Origin: DASSQJ01 sp963726295
Lineage (GTDB): Bacteria > Actinomycetota > Actinomycetes > Actinomycetales > Dermatophilaceae
Direction: 5' to 3'
Assembly (NCBI GenBank): GCA_963726295.1
Contig: CAVSBW010000001.1
Location: 930,001 to 994,000 of the forward strand
Length of the DNA stretch: 64,000 nucleotides
Below are positions 34,129-41,779 of this stretch, piece after piece (position 1 is the stretch's first letter; each line of letters begins with the position of its first letter). Both the position numbers and the translations under genes were made by a program. The notes beneath the pieces are model-generated. The model was not told where the DNA came from, did not search any database, and saw only the letters and a program-made list of their open reading frames with translations.

Positions 34129-35199
34129 GTGGCTGCCACCCCGCCGGCCGGGGCGACGTGGCCGGACCTGATCTCTGCCCTGTTGCGGGGTGAGGACCTC
34201 ACCGCCGAGCAGGCCGGCTGGGCGATGGGCGAGGTCATGACGGGCGAGGCCGGGCCGGTGCCGCTGGCGGGCTTCCTCGTCGCCCTCCGGGCCAAGGGGG
34301 AGTCGGTCGACGAGCTGCGCGGTCTGGCCGACGTCATGCTCCAGCACGCAAACCGGATCGACGTCCCCGGGCCCAGCATCGACATCGTGGGCACCGGCGG
34401 CGACCGGATGCACTCGGTGAACATCTCGACGATGGCCTCGGTCGTCGTCGCCGCCACCGGTCTGCGGGTCGTCAAGCACGGCAACCGGGCCGCATCCTCG
34501 TCCTCCGGCTCCGCCGACGTGCTCGAGGCCCTGGGGGTCGACCTGACCCTGGCGCCCGAGCAGGTGGCCGAGGTCGCCGAGCGGGCCGGCATCACCTTCT
34601 GCTTCGCCGCCGCCTTCCACCCGTCGATGCGGCACGCGGCCGCCGCGCGCAGCGGGCTCGGCATCGGCACCGCCTTCAACGCACTCGGTCCCCTGACGAA
34701 CCCGGGGCAGCCCACCTACGCCGCAGTGGGCGTCGCCGACGCGCGGCTCGCACCGCTCATCGCGGGGGTGTTCGCTGGGCGGGGCCGGCCGGCCGCGGTG
34801 TTCCGTGGTGACGACGGCCTCGACGAGCTGACCCTTGCCACGTCCTCCTCGGTGTGGTGGGTCGACGACGGCGACGTCACCCTGCTGTCGGTCTCACCGG
34901 CCGACGCGGGGCTGGGCAGCGCGCCGGTCGAGGCGTTGCGCGGTGGCGATGCCGCTCACAACGCCGAGGTCGCCCGGCGCGTGTTCGCCGGTGAGCGCGG
35001 TCCGGTGCGCGACGCCGTGGTGCTCAACGCCGGCATGGCGCTGGCCGTCGCCGACGGGCTGGGGGCCGCACCGACGCGCGAGGCCCTGGTCGGGGCGCTG
35101 GACGCAGGAGCGCGCCGCGCCGAGGAGGCGCTCGACTCCGGTGCCACCGCCGCCCTGCTCGACCGGTGGGCGGCGACCACGCGGCAGCTCGCCGGCTGA
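34129..35199 (+). CDS. trpD: Anthranilate phosphoribosyltransferase
   Basis: 356 aa. It joins anthranilate and PRPP in tryptophan synthesis. Family motifs are DIVGTGGDRMHSVNIST (PRPP binding), KHGNRAASSSSGSADVLEALG, and the metal site DGLDELT. It is separate from the other trp genes, as is usual in actinobacteria, where it lies beside ctaE. GTG 34129 starts 5 nt after the receiver-like gene, so it is cotranscribed with it. Confidence 0.95.
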   Translation: MAATPPAGATWPDLISALLRGEDLTAEQAGWAMGEVMTGEAGPVPLAGFLVALRAKGESVDELRGLADVMLQHANRIDVPGPSIDIVGTGGDRMHSVNISTMASVVVAATGLRVVKHGNRAASSSSGSADVLEALGVDLTLAPEQVAEVAERAGITFCFAAAFHPSMRHAAAARSGLGIGTAFNALGPLTNPGQPTYAAVGVADARLAPLIAGVFAGRGRPAAVFRGDDGLDELTLATSSSVWWVDDGDVTLLSVSPADAGLGSAPVEALRGGDAAHNAEVARRVFAGERGPVRDAVVLNAGMALAVADGLGAAPTREALVGALDAGARRAEEALDSGATAALLDRWAATTRQLAG

Positions 35200-35232
35200 C
35201 CCCGGGACCGCAACCTTCTTTCCGTCCGTCGC

Positions 35233-35514
35233 TCATTCCTCGATGCCGAGGCTGAACGCCGCCTCCAGGTCGTGCGAGGAGTAGGTGCGGAAGGCGATGT
35301 GGGTGTTCGTGCCGGTGACGCCCTCCACCTTGTTGAGCCGGTCGGCGATGACGTCCGCGAGGGCCTCGTGCTCGCGCACGCGCACCATCGCGACGAGGTC
35401 GGCGTCGCCGGCGACCGAGTAGACCTCAGTGACGCCGTCGAGGTCGGCGATCTCCTGGGCGACCTCCGGGATGCGGTCGACGTCGGCGGTGATGAGGACG
35501 ATGGCGGTGATCAC
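35233..35514 (-). CDS. Stand-alone Lrp/AsnC ligand-binding (RAM) domain protein
   Basis: 93 aa. The whole protein is a RAM domain: VLITADVDRIPEVAQEIADLDGVTEVYSVAGDADLVAMVRV, with no helix-turn-helix. Such proteins form dimers that bind amino acids and may modulate Lrp-type regulators. It lies tail-to-tail with trpD, 33 bp apart. GTG 35514 follows a TAGGCT box by 6 nt. Confidence 0.87.
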   Translation of the reverse strand: MITAIVLITADVDRIPEVAQEIADLDGVTEVYSVAGDADLVAMVRVREHEALADVIADRLNKVEGVTGTNTHIAFRTYSSHDLEAAFSLGIEE

Positions 35515-35520
35515 GTCGCC

Positions 35521-35526
35521 AGCCTA
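35521..35526 (-). promoter_or_regulatory. -10 box TAGGCT of the RAM-domain gene
   Basis: The box is 6 nt before GTG 35514 and overlaps the end of the dienelactone hydrolase gene. Confidence 0.45.
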
Positions 35527-36291
35527 GCCACGCGCCGCCGGCCCGAGCGTCCGGGCGAGGAGCGCCTCGAGCTCGCGGTAGTGCCGCTCCGCCGCTGCCT
35601 CGTCGTATGCCGCGGTGTCGGCCATCGTGTAGCCGTGCCGCGCGTCGGGCACGATCGTGTTGACGGCGGTCAGGCCCTGCTCGGCGATGGCGACCCCGAG
35701 TGCGGCGACGGCCTCCGGCGGCATCGACCGGTCGTGGTCGGCGTGCAGGAGCACCAGCTCGGCCCGGGCCGTGCCGAGGGACAGGTGTGGACTGTCCCGG
35801 CCATCGGTGACGAGGCCGCCGCCGTGGAAGCCGCCGCAGGCGACCACATGCTCCGGGTCGAGGCCGGCGGCGCGCAGGGCGAGGCGCGCTCCCATGCAGT
35901 ACCCCGTGACCGCGACCGGGCCGTCGTCGACACCGTCCAGTCCGCGCAGGGCCGCCAGGTAGGCCTCGATGTCGCCGATGGCCAGATCCGTCGTGAGTCG
36001 CTGCACGCGGGGCAGGGCCCGGGCCATGGACGCCGACCGGCCCTCTGGGGTGGTGAGGTCGCCGGTCGGCATCAGCTCGGCGACGGTGCCCTCGCGATGG
36101 AGGACGTTGGGGGCGAGCACGATGTGGCCCCAGGACGCGATGCGGTCGCAGACCACCGCGAGCTGCGGGCGGATGCCGATGGCGTCCATGAAGAGGAGGA
36201 CGCCGGGCCCGTGGCCGCCCTGGGGGCGGGACACGTGCGCCTCTGCGGTGCCCCCCGGAACCGGGACGTCGACGAGGTGGAGTTCGCTCAC
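35524..36291 (-). CDS. Dienelactone hydrolase family protein
   Basis: 255 aa, alpha/beta hydrolase. The nucleophile is Cys132 in GYCMGAR, as in true dienelactone hydrolases; the likely acid and base are in LLHADHDRSM and DARHGYTM. The substrate is unknown, as no catechol pathway genes are near. GTG 36291 is selected by a TACCGT box 7 nt upstream, in place of GTG 36300. Confidence 0.88.
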   Translation of the reverse strand: MSELHLVDVPVPGGTAEAHVSRPQGGHGPGVLLFMDAIGIRPQLAVVCDRIASWGHIVLAPNVLHREGTVAELMPTGDLTTPEGRSASMARALPRVQRLTTDLAIGDIEAYLAALRGLDGVDDGPVAVTGYCMGARLALRAAGLDPEHVVACGGFHGGGLVTDGRDSPHLSLGTARAELVLLHADHDRSMPPEAVAALGVAIAEQGLTAVNTIVPDARHGYTMADTAAYDEAAAERHYRELEALLARTLGPAARG

Positions 36292-36298
36292 GCCACCC

Positions 36299-36304
36299 AC
36301 GGTA
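36299..36304 (-). promoter_or_regulatory. -10 box TACCGT of the dienelactone hydrolase gene
   Basis: The box is 7 nt before GTG 36291 and decides the start. Confidence 0.45.
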
Positions 36305-36341
36305 GAGCGGCGCAGTAGGCGCCGCCGTGGGCGGAGGGCGG

Positions 36342-36743
36342 TCAGCCGCGCACGAGGCAGAAGGGGTGGCCCGCGGGATCGAGGTAGACCCGGAAGCTGC
36401 CGGTCTCGGACGGCTGGTGCTCGTGCACGGTCGCTCCCGCGGCCAGGACGGCGGGCTCCGCGGCGGCGATGTCCGCGACGGAGAGGTCGAGGTGGACCTG
36501 CTGGGGGTGCGCGCCGCCGGGCCAGGTGGGCGGCACCCAGTCGTCGATGCGCTGGAAGGCCAGCGTGGCCCGGCCGTCACGGTCCTTCGGTGTCACCCCA
36601 CCGCCCGGCGGGACGAGCGTTGTCCAGTCGCGGTCGGACCCCTCCTGGAGCTCCCAGCCGAGCACGTCGGCGTAGAAGAGTCCGAGGGCGAGGGCGTCAG
36701 GGCAGTCGAGGACGACGAGGTCGAGCAGCGGTCGGTCGGTCAT
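36342..36743 (-). CDS. VOC (glyoxalase/bleomycin resistance fold) family protein
   Basis: 133 aa with the paired beta-alpha-beta-beta-beta repeats of the vicinal-oxygen-chelate fold: LLDLVVLDCPDALALGLFYADVLGW at the start and HLDLSVADIAAAEPAVLAAGA at the repeat. It ends in YLDPAGHPFCLV, a common family ending. No specific activity can be assigned. ATG 36743 follows a TAGCGT box by 6 nt. Confidence 0.88.
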   Translation of the reverse strand: MTDRPLLDLVVLDCPDALALGLFYADVLGWELQEGSDRDWTTLVPPGGGVTPKDRDGRATLAFQRIDDWVPPTWPGGAHPQQVHLDLSVADIAAAEPAVLAAGATVHEHQPSETGSFRVYLDPAGHPFCLVRG

Positions 36744-36749
36744 CCGGCC

Positions 36750-36755
36750 ACGCTA
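36750..36755 (-). promoter_or_regulatory. -10 box TAGCGT of the VOC gene
   Basis: The box is 6 nt before ATG 36743. Confidence 0.45.
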
Positions 36756-36870
36756 CCGACGGATCCGGACGATCGGCGTCCGTCATCCCGCAGGTGTCCT
36801 GCCGAGGAGCGAGCCGCCGTCTGCGGGTGACTGAGGGCGGCGGGCGGCGGACCGCCCAGCTGGAACGGGC

Positions 36871-38589
36871 TCAGCTAGCGCCGGCGAAACCCGCAACCTG
36901 ACGTCGGGACGCCTCGAGGGGCTCGAGCTCCTCGCGCAGCGCAGCGGCCCCGGCGACCGGGCAGGTCCAGTCGCCGTCGACGTCGACCACCCGGACACCG
37001 GGGGCCTCGAGCCACCGGAGCACCTTCTCGCTCTCCTCGGGGGTGGCGGCGGTGGCCGGGGCGACCGGCGCAGCCACCACCTCGGCGCTGGCGCGCAGGG
37101 CCTCGATGTACGGCATCGGGTCGGCCCCGCGCGGTGAGCTCGTGGACCCGGCGAGGCGGCCGTACCGCACGCACACGACCTCCCAACCGCCGGTGGTCAC
37201 GCGGCGTGCGGCGACGAGCTCGGGGATGCGCGCGAGCGGGTCGAGGCGCTGGGTGCGCGTGGCCCCGCGGACGAGCGCGACGAGGCGGTCGCGGACCTGC
37301 TGGGCGTCCTCGTAGCGCTCGGCGCCGGACAGGTGGGCCATCCGCTCGCGGAGCGCGACGAAGAGGTCACGGCGGTCACCGGCGAGGAGGAGCGCGGCGC
37401 GGTCGGCGACCTCGGCGTAGGCCTCCACCCCCTGCGCCCCGGTGCACGGGGCTCCGCACCGCCCCATCTCGGCGAGGGCGCACGCCGGCCGGGGGGTGGT
37501 CGGGCTGAGCCGCTCGGTGCACTGCCGCAGGGGGAGGACCTCGTGGACGGCGGCGACGGCCGCCTCGGCGGCGTGCCGCGACCCGAACGGTCCGAGGTAG
37601 CGGGCGCCGTCCTCGGCCACCCGCCGCACGATGGACAGTCGGGGGAACGGCTCGACGGTGAGCTTGACCCACAGCGCCTTCTCCGGGTGCCGGGACCGCC
37701 GGTTGTACCGCGGCTTGTGCTCCGCGATGAGACGCAGCTCGCGGACCTCGGCCTCCAGCGTCGTGGCGCAGACGACCGGGCTCACCGACTCGGCGAGGCG
37801 CACCATCTCGCCCATCCGGCGGCGGTGCTCGGAGGCGGTGAAGTACGACCGCACCCGCGTGCGGATCGACACGGACGTGCCGACGTAGAGGACACGCCCG
37901 TGACCGTCCTTGAAGAGGTAGACGCCGGGGGCGTCGGGGAGCGCGTCGGCGAGGTGCCGCTTGCGGCGGCGGCCGGGCGAGACGCGGGCGGTGTAGTCGA
38001 GCAGCTCCTCGAGGGAGTGCACGCCGAGGTTGCCGACCCGGCCGATGAGGCCGTGGAGGACGTCGACGGTGGCCCTGGCGTCGTGGAGCGCACGGTGGTC
38101 GGGCGTCGTGGTGGCCAGGAAGAGGCGGGCGAGCGAGGCGAGGCGGTGGTTGGGCACCTCGTCGCGACGGACCACCTGGCGGGCGAGGTGCACGGTGTCG
38201 AGGACCGGCAGGGCCGGCCACTCCCGCTCGCACCGCTGGGCTGCCGCCTTCAGGAAGGAGACGTCGAAGCGGGCGTTGTGCGCGACGAGCACGCTGCCCG
38301 CGGCGAACTCGAGGAACTGGGGCAGGACCGTCTCGATGGTGGGGGCGTCGGCGACCATCGCGTCGGTGATGCCGGTGAGGACGCTGATGAAGGCGGGGAT
38401 GGGCGCCCCCGGGTTGACGAGCGTCTGGAGCTCGCCGACGACCTCGCCGCCGCGCACCTTGACCGCTCCGACCTCGGTGATGGCGCACTCGGCGGGGCTG
38501 CCGCCGGTGGTCTCGAGGTCGACGACGACGAAGGTGACGGTCGACAGCGGTGTGCCCAGGTCGTCGAACGTGCCCTGGACCATCGCCAT
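36871..38589 (-). CDS. DEDDh exonuclease fused to a UvrC-like GIY-YIG domain
   Basis: 572 aa. The N-terminal ~190 residues are a DnaQ-type 3'-5' exonuclease with VVDLETTGG (Asp24, Glu26), HNARFD, and HRALHDARAT (Exo III). The C-terminal part resembles the UvrC N-terminal region: a GIY-YIG core (GVYLFKDGHGRVLYVGTS, ~225-242) and a UvrB-interaction-like stretch. The second nuclease and HhH domains of UvrC are missing. The M. tuberculosis homologue is Rv2191. A role in DNA repair is likely. ATG 38589 is set by a TACCGT box. Confidence 0.9.
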   Translation of the reverse strand: MAMVQGTFDDLGTPLSTVTFVVVDLETTGGSPAECAITEVGAVKVRGGEVVGELQTLVNPGAPIPAFISVLTGITDAMVADAPTIETVLPQFLEFAAGSVLVAHNARFDVSFLKAAAQRCEREWPALPVLDTVHLARQVVRRDEVPNHRLASLARLFLATTTPDHRALHDARATVDVLHGLIGRVGNLGVHSLEELLDYTARVSPGRRRKRHLADALPDAPGVYLFKDGHGRVLYVGTSVSIRTRVRSYFTASEHRRRMGEMVRLAESVSPVVCATTLEAEVRELRLIAEHKPRYNRRSRHPEKALWVKLTVEPFPRLSIVRRVAEDGARYLGPFGSRHAAEAAVAAVHEVLPLRQCTERLSPTTPRPACALAEMGRCGAPCTGAQGVEAYAEVADRAALLLAGDRRDLFVALRERMAHLSGAERYEDAQQVRDRLVALVRGATRTQRLDPLARIPELVAARRVTTGGWEVVCVRYGRLAGSTSSPRGADPMPYIEALRASAEVVAAPVAPATAATPEESEKVLRWLEAPGVRVVDVDGDWTCPVAGAAALREELEPLEASRRQVAGFAGAS

Positions 38590-38596
38590 GCCGGGA

Positions 38597-38602
38597 ACGG
38601 TA
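38597..38602 (-). promoter_or_regulatory. -10 box TACCGT of the exonuclease-UvrC gene
   Basis: The box is 7 nt before ATG 38589, where no ribosome site is visible. Confidence 0.45.
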
Positions 38603-38767
38603 GGCCGGGGAGCCGACAGCACGGCCGAGGCGCGCTGGGCGGCGCTCCGGTGGCCGGCACCCGGGGACGCGGCACCGGCCCCCGGCGTGTGGGTGCCGTG
38701 GGCAGGAGGGGTGTCGGTGGTCGTCCGTAGGGTCGCCGACGACGTACCGAGAGAAGAGGTGAGACGC

Positions 38768-39025
38768 ATGACCCGCAACACCGTGATGGCGGTCGAGTGC
38801 CGTACGTGTCCGGTTCGTGAGCTGCGCTGCGACGAGTGCATGGTGCCCGTCCTGCTGTCCCTCACGGCCCCCACGGCCCGCCCCGACTCCGCACTCGACA
38901 CCGAGGAGCGGGCGGCGGTCACACGCCTCGTTCGCGCCGGTCTCGTGGACCCCGAGGAGGCGTCCCGGGCCACGGCCCGGCTCGACCTCCCTGAGGGCGG
39001 CACGGGCTCTCGCGCCGTCGGCTGA
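38768..39025 (+). CDS. Small Cys4 hypothetical protein, 85 aa
   Basis: The N-terminus holds four cysteines as C-x2-C-x6-C-x2-C (Cys11, 14, 21, 24), a likely zinc knuckle. The rest is a polar helix-forming tail (LDTEERAAVTRLVRAGLVDPEEA). There is no signal peptide or membrane helix. An AGAGGTGAG ribosome site lies before ATG 38768. The function is unknown; it is divergent from the exonuclease-UvrC gene. Confidence 0.8.
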   Translation: MTRNTVMAVECRTCPVRELRCDECMVPVLLSLTAPTARPDSALDTEERAAVTRLVRAGLVDPEEASRATARLDLPEGGTGSRAVG

Positions 39026-39129
39026 GCCGCCGTCCACCGGAAGGCCACGCTCACCGGTCGGGTGCCGGCGGGCATCAGCCGGTCGCACGACGCCGTTCCC
39101 GGGCAGGCCGTCCGAGCCGGTCGGCCACC

Positions 39130-39135
39130 TACGAT
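39130..39135 (+). promoter_or_regulatory. -10 box TACGAT of the exported metallopeptidase gene
   Basis: Six nt separate it from GTG 39142, which favours that codon over GTG 39136. Confidence 0.45.
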
Positions 39136-39141
39136 GTGGCG

Positions 39142-40428
39142 GTGCCGGGCGCCCGCCAGCGACGAGTGAGCCGAGCTGCCGTCCTCGCCGCGGTGGTCCT
39201 CGGAACCTCGGCCTGCTCCGTCCCCAGGGTGGCGCCGGAGCAGACCGGGCCGCCGGACCCCGTGTCCTCCGTCGCGGCCGCCGTCCCGGTCGACGCCGTG
39301 ACGGCCGACGAGGCCGCGGCCGCCCTCGATGCGCTGCTCGACGACCGGCAGGCCGCGGTGCTCGCCGGTGACACCGAGTCCTTCGCCGCGACCGTCGCCG
39401 ACCCGACGTCCCCGGCGGGCGGCCGGCAGCTCGCGGCGTTCCGCTCGGCACGTGACCTGCGGCTTTCCCGTCTCACGCACGACGAGGTCCCGCCGGTCGA
39501 CGACCCGGCGGGCGGCGTGGTCGTGCGGCTGCGCTACCGCGTCGGGGGGGTCGACCGCGCCGACCGCGCCACCCACGTGCGCTACCGCCTCGTCCGGGAG
39601 GGTGACGGCTGGCAGGTCACGGCGGAGGAGCCGACGCCGGGGGAGGGAGCGGCTCCTTGGCTGGCCATGCCGGGCATGCGTGTCGAGCGGGGCGAGCACG
39701 CGGTGGTCGCAGGCACCTCCGACGACACCGCGCTCGCCGAGACGGTCGCGACCGTCGACTCCGTGCTGCCGGAGCTCGCCCGGATGTGGGAGGGCGCCCC
39801 CGACCGGGTGCTCGTGCTGCTTCCGCGCACCGAGGAACAGGCCGAGGTGCTCCTCGGCCGGCCGGCCGCACCCGTCGGTGACGTCGCGGCCACCACGGAG
39901 GGCCCCGTCGACGGCACCGGGCTCGCCACCGGCGACCGGGTGGTCCTCGACCCGTCTGCGCGTGCCCGCCTGCGCACCGTCGGCCGCGAGGTGGTGCTGG
40001 CCCACGAGCTCGCCCACGTGGCGGTGCGGGCCACGGTTGCCGGGTCGGCCCCGGCCTGGCTCTCCGAGGGCTACGCCGACCACGTCGGGTACGGGCGGGC
40101 CGACCTGCCCACCGGCGAGCTCGCCGCCCCCCTGGTGCAGGCCGTCCGCGAGGGGCGCGGCCCGGCCCGGCTACCCACCGCCGAGGACCTCGACCCGGCG
40201 ACCCATGACATCTCGGTCGGCTACCTCGCCGCGTGGCAGGCGGTCGAGACGATCGCGGCCCGCCACGGCGAGGCGGCGGTACGCGACCTGGTCCGTGAAT
40301 GCACGCGCACCCAGGGCGAGACGGCCGCCGAGCGCGCCTGCGACGCCGCGATGGCGCGTGTGCTCGGTGAGGACCGGACTCGGTTCACCGCGGCGTGGGT
40401 GCAGCGGTTGGGCGCACTGGCCGGCTGA
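39142..40428 (+). CDS. Exported gluzincin-like (peptidase MA-type) lipoprotein
   Basis: 428 aa. A short basic N-terminus and a hydrophobic helix end in TSAC (Cys25), a poor lipobox since Thr replaces Leu at -3. A ~160-residue NTF2-like or beta domain follows. The C-terminal zincin has HELAH (288-292) and WLSEGYAD, providing the third Glu ligand. It is probably an extracytoplasmic peptidase. The 3' end overlaps the convergent glycosyltransferase gene by 44 bp. Confidence 0.83.
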   Translation: MPGARQRRVSRAAVLAAVVLGTSACSVPRVAPEQTGPPDPVSSVAAAVPVDAVTADEAAAALDALLDDRQAAVLAGDTESFAATVADPTSPAGGRQLAAFRSARDLRLSRLTHDEVPPVDDPAGGVVVRLRYRVGGVDRADRATHVRYRLVREGDGWQVTAEEPTPGEGAAPWLAMPGMRVERGEHAVVAGTSDDTALAETVATVDSVLPELARMWEGAPDRVLVLLPRTEEQAEVLLGRPAAPVGDVAATTEGPVDGTGLATGDRVVLDPSARARLRTVGREVVLAHELAHVAVRATVAGSAPAWLSEGYADHVGYGRADLPTGELAAPLVQAVREGRGPARLPTAEDLDPATHDISVGYLAAWQAVETIAARHGEAAVRDLVRECTRTQGETAAERACDAAMARVLGEDRTRFTAAWVQRLGALAG

Positions 40429-41779
40429 CCACCGCACCGTCGTCGGGAGGGTCATCGTCGGCCGGTGTCCGCCCCGACACCGCCACCGAGGCGGCGACCA
40501 GGGCGGCCACCAGCCAGAACTGGTTGTAGAAGGCCTGCTTGTTGACGAGGTTCGCGACGGCGAGCACCAGCGCCATCCAGCGGAGCACCTCGTCGACCCC
40601 CGGCTGCCGGCGCCACACGGCCCAGACCGATGCCGCCACCACGGCGGCCATGACGAGCCCGGTGACCGCGAACGGCAGCGTCACCTCGTGCTCGTTCAGG
40701 AAGTAGAGGTACCAGGTGTTGGCGAACCGGATCGGGTGGAAGGTGAGCAGGGTGGTCACGGTGTCGTCGAAGAACGCCTCCGGGTCCGCGACCAGCCAGG
40801 GCAGCACGAGGACCCCGGCGAGCCCACCGGCGGCGAGGGTGCGCCGCCAGCCGAACGGGCGCCACAGCAGCAGCATCGGGGCCAGCAGCACCAGGTGCTG
40901 CTTGCTGGCGCACGCGAGGGCCAGCGGCAGGACCGCCCACCAGGCACGGCCCCGGTGCACCAGGGCGGCGAACCAGACCAGGAGGGCGGCCAGGACCGGC
41001 TCGGTCCACGCCTGGTCGACCTGGGTCAGCGTGCCGGGCGCGAGGACGAGGACCGCCCCGACGGCGGCGGCGCGCTCGACCCGTCCGCGGGAGAGCGACC
41101 AGAGCCCGGCGAGGAGGACGAGCGACCAGACGAGCAGCATCCAGCGCACGTCGCCGGCCACCCACCGTCCGGGCGCGGTGAGCACCGCCATCCAGGGCAG
41201 GTACGGGAAGAAGTCCTGGACGCCGGGTGAGCCGATCCACTGCTGCGTGTAGACGTTCTCGCCGCGGCCCAGGGCGTCGGCCCCCTGCTGGAGGACCACC
41301 CAGACGTCGATGCGCGGTGACGGGTCGCCGACGACGGCCACCACCGCGACGGCCACCTGGGTGAGCACCGCCGTCACGAGCGCCGCCGCGGCGGCCCGGC
41401 GGCGCGGTACCGCCAGCAGCGCGGCGGCGAGCAGGCCTCCGGTGGCGAGGACGACGAGGGCCGCCGTGTGCCAGCCGCCACGCAGGTAGGTGAACAGCGG
41501 CACCGTGAGGGTGACCGCGACCGAGCCCACGACCACGGCCGGCGCCAGCCAGCGGGGCAGGGGAACCGCCACGCGCCGCACCACCCAGACCGCGAGCAGG
41601 GCCGTGACCAGCGTGAGGGTCAGCAGGATGGGGATGCGGAAGCGCACCACGCTCCACTGGAGGACGCCGAACCAGGCGATCCAGGCGGCGCCGAGCAGGG
41701 CGGGCAGCAGGAGCACGCGGCGGCCGTCCCGGACCGGAACCGACGCCGGCGCCGACCCCGCCGGGGCGGGGTCAGCCAC
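40385..41779 (-). CDS. Polytopic membrane glycosyltransferase (GT87/DUF2029-like)
   Basis: 464 aa with around eleven hydrophobic segments. A periplasmic loop after the second helix pair includes a GRGENVYTQQW stretch; WTEPVLAALLVWFAAL and LALACASKQHLVLLAP resemble polyprenyl-phosphate-dependent mannosyltransferases. In M. tuberculosis Rv2181, an alpha-(1,2)-mannosyltransferase, is found in the same neighbourhood, so lipoarabinomannan- or lipoglycan-like synthesis is a reasonable guess. GTG 41779 overlaps the acyl-CoA ligase stop by 8 bp. Confidence 0.8.
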   Translation of the reverse strand: MADPAPAGSAPASVPVRDGRRVLLLPALLGAAWIAWFGVLQWSVVRFRIPILLTLTLVTALLAVWVVRRVAVPLPRWLAPAVVVGSVAVTLTVPLFTYLRGGWHTAALVVLATGGLLAAALLAVPRRRAAAAALVTAVLTQVAVAVVAVVGDPSPRIDVWVVLQQGADALGRGENVYTQQWIGSPGVQDFFPYLPWMAVLTAPGRWVAGDVRWMLLVWSLVLLAGLWSLSRGRVERAAAVGAVLVLAPGTLTQVDQAWTEPVLAALLVWFAALVHRGRAWWAVLPLALACASKQHLVLLAPMLLLWRPFGWRRTLAAGGLAGVLVLPWLVADPEAFFDDTVTTLLTFHPIRFANTWYLYFLNEHEVTLPFAVTGLVMAAVVAASVWAVWRRQPGVDEVLRWMALVLAVANLVNKQAFYNQFWLVAALVAASVAVSGRTPADDDPPDDGAVVSRPVRPTAAPTPR

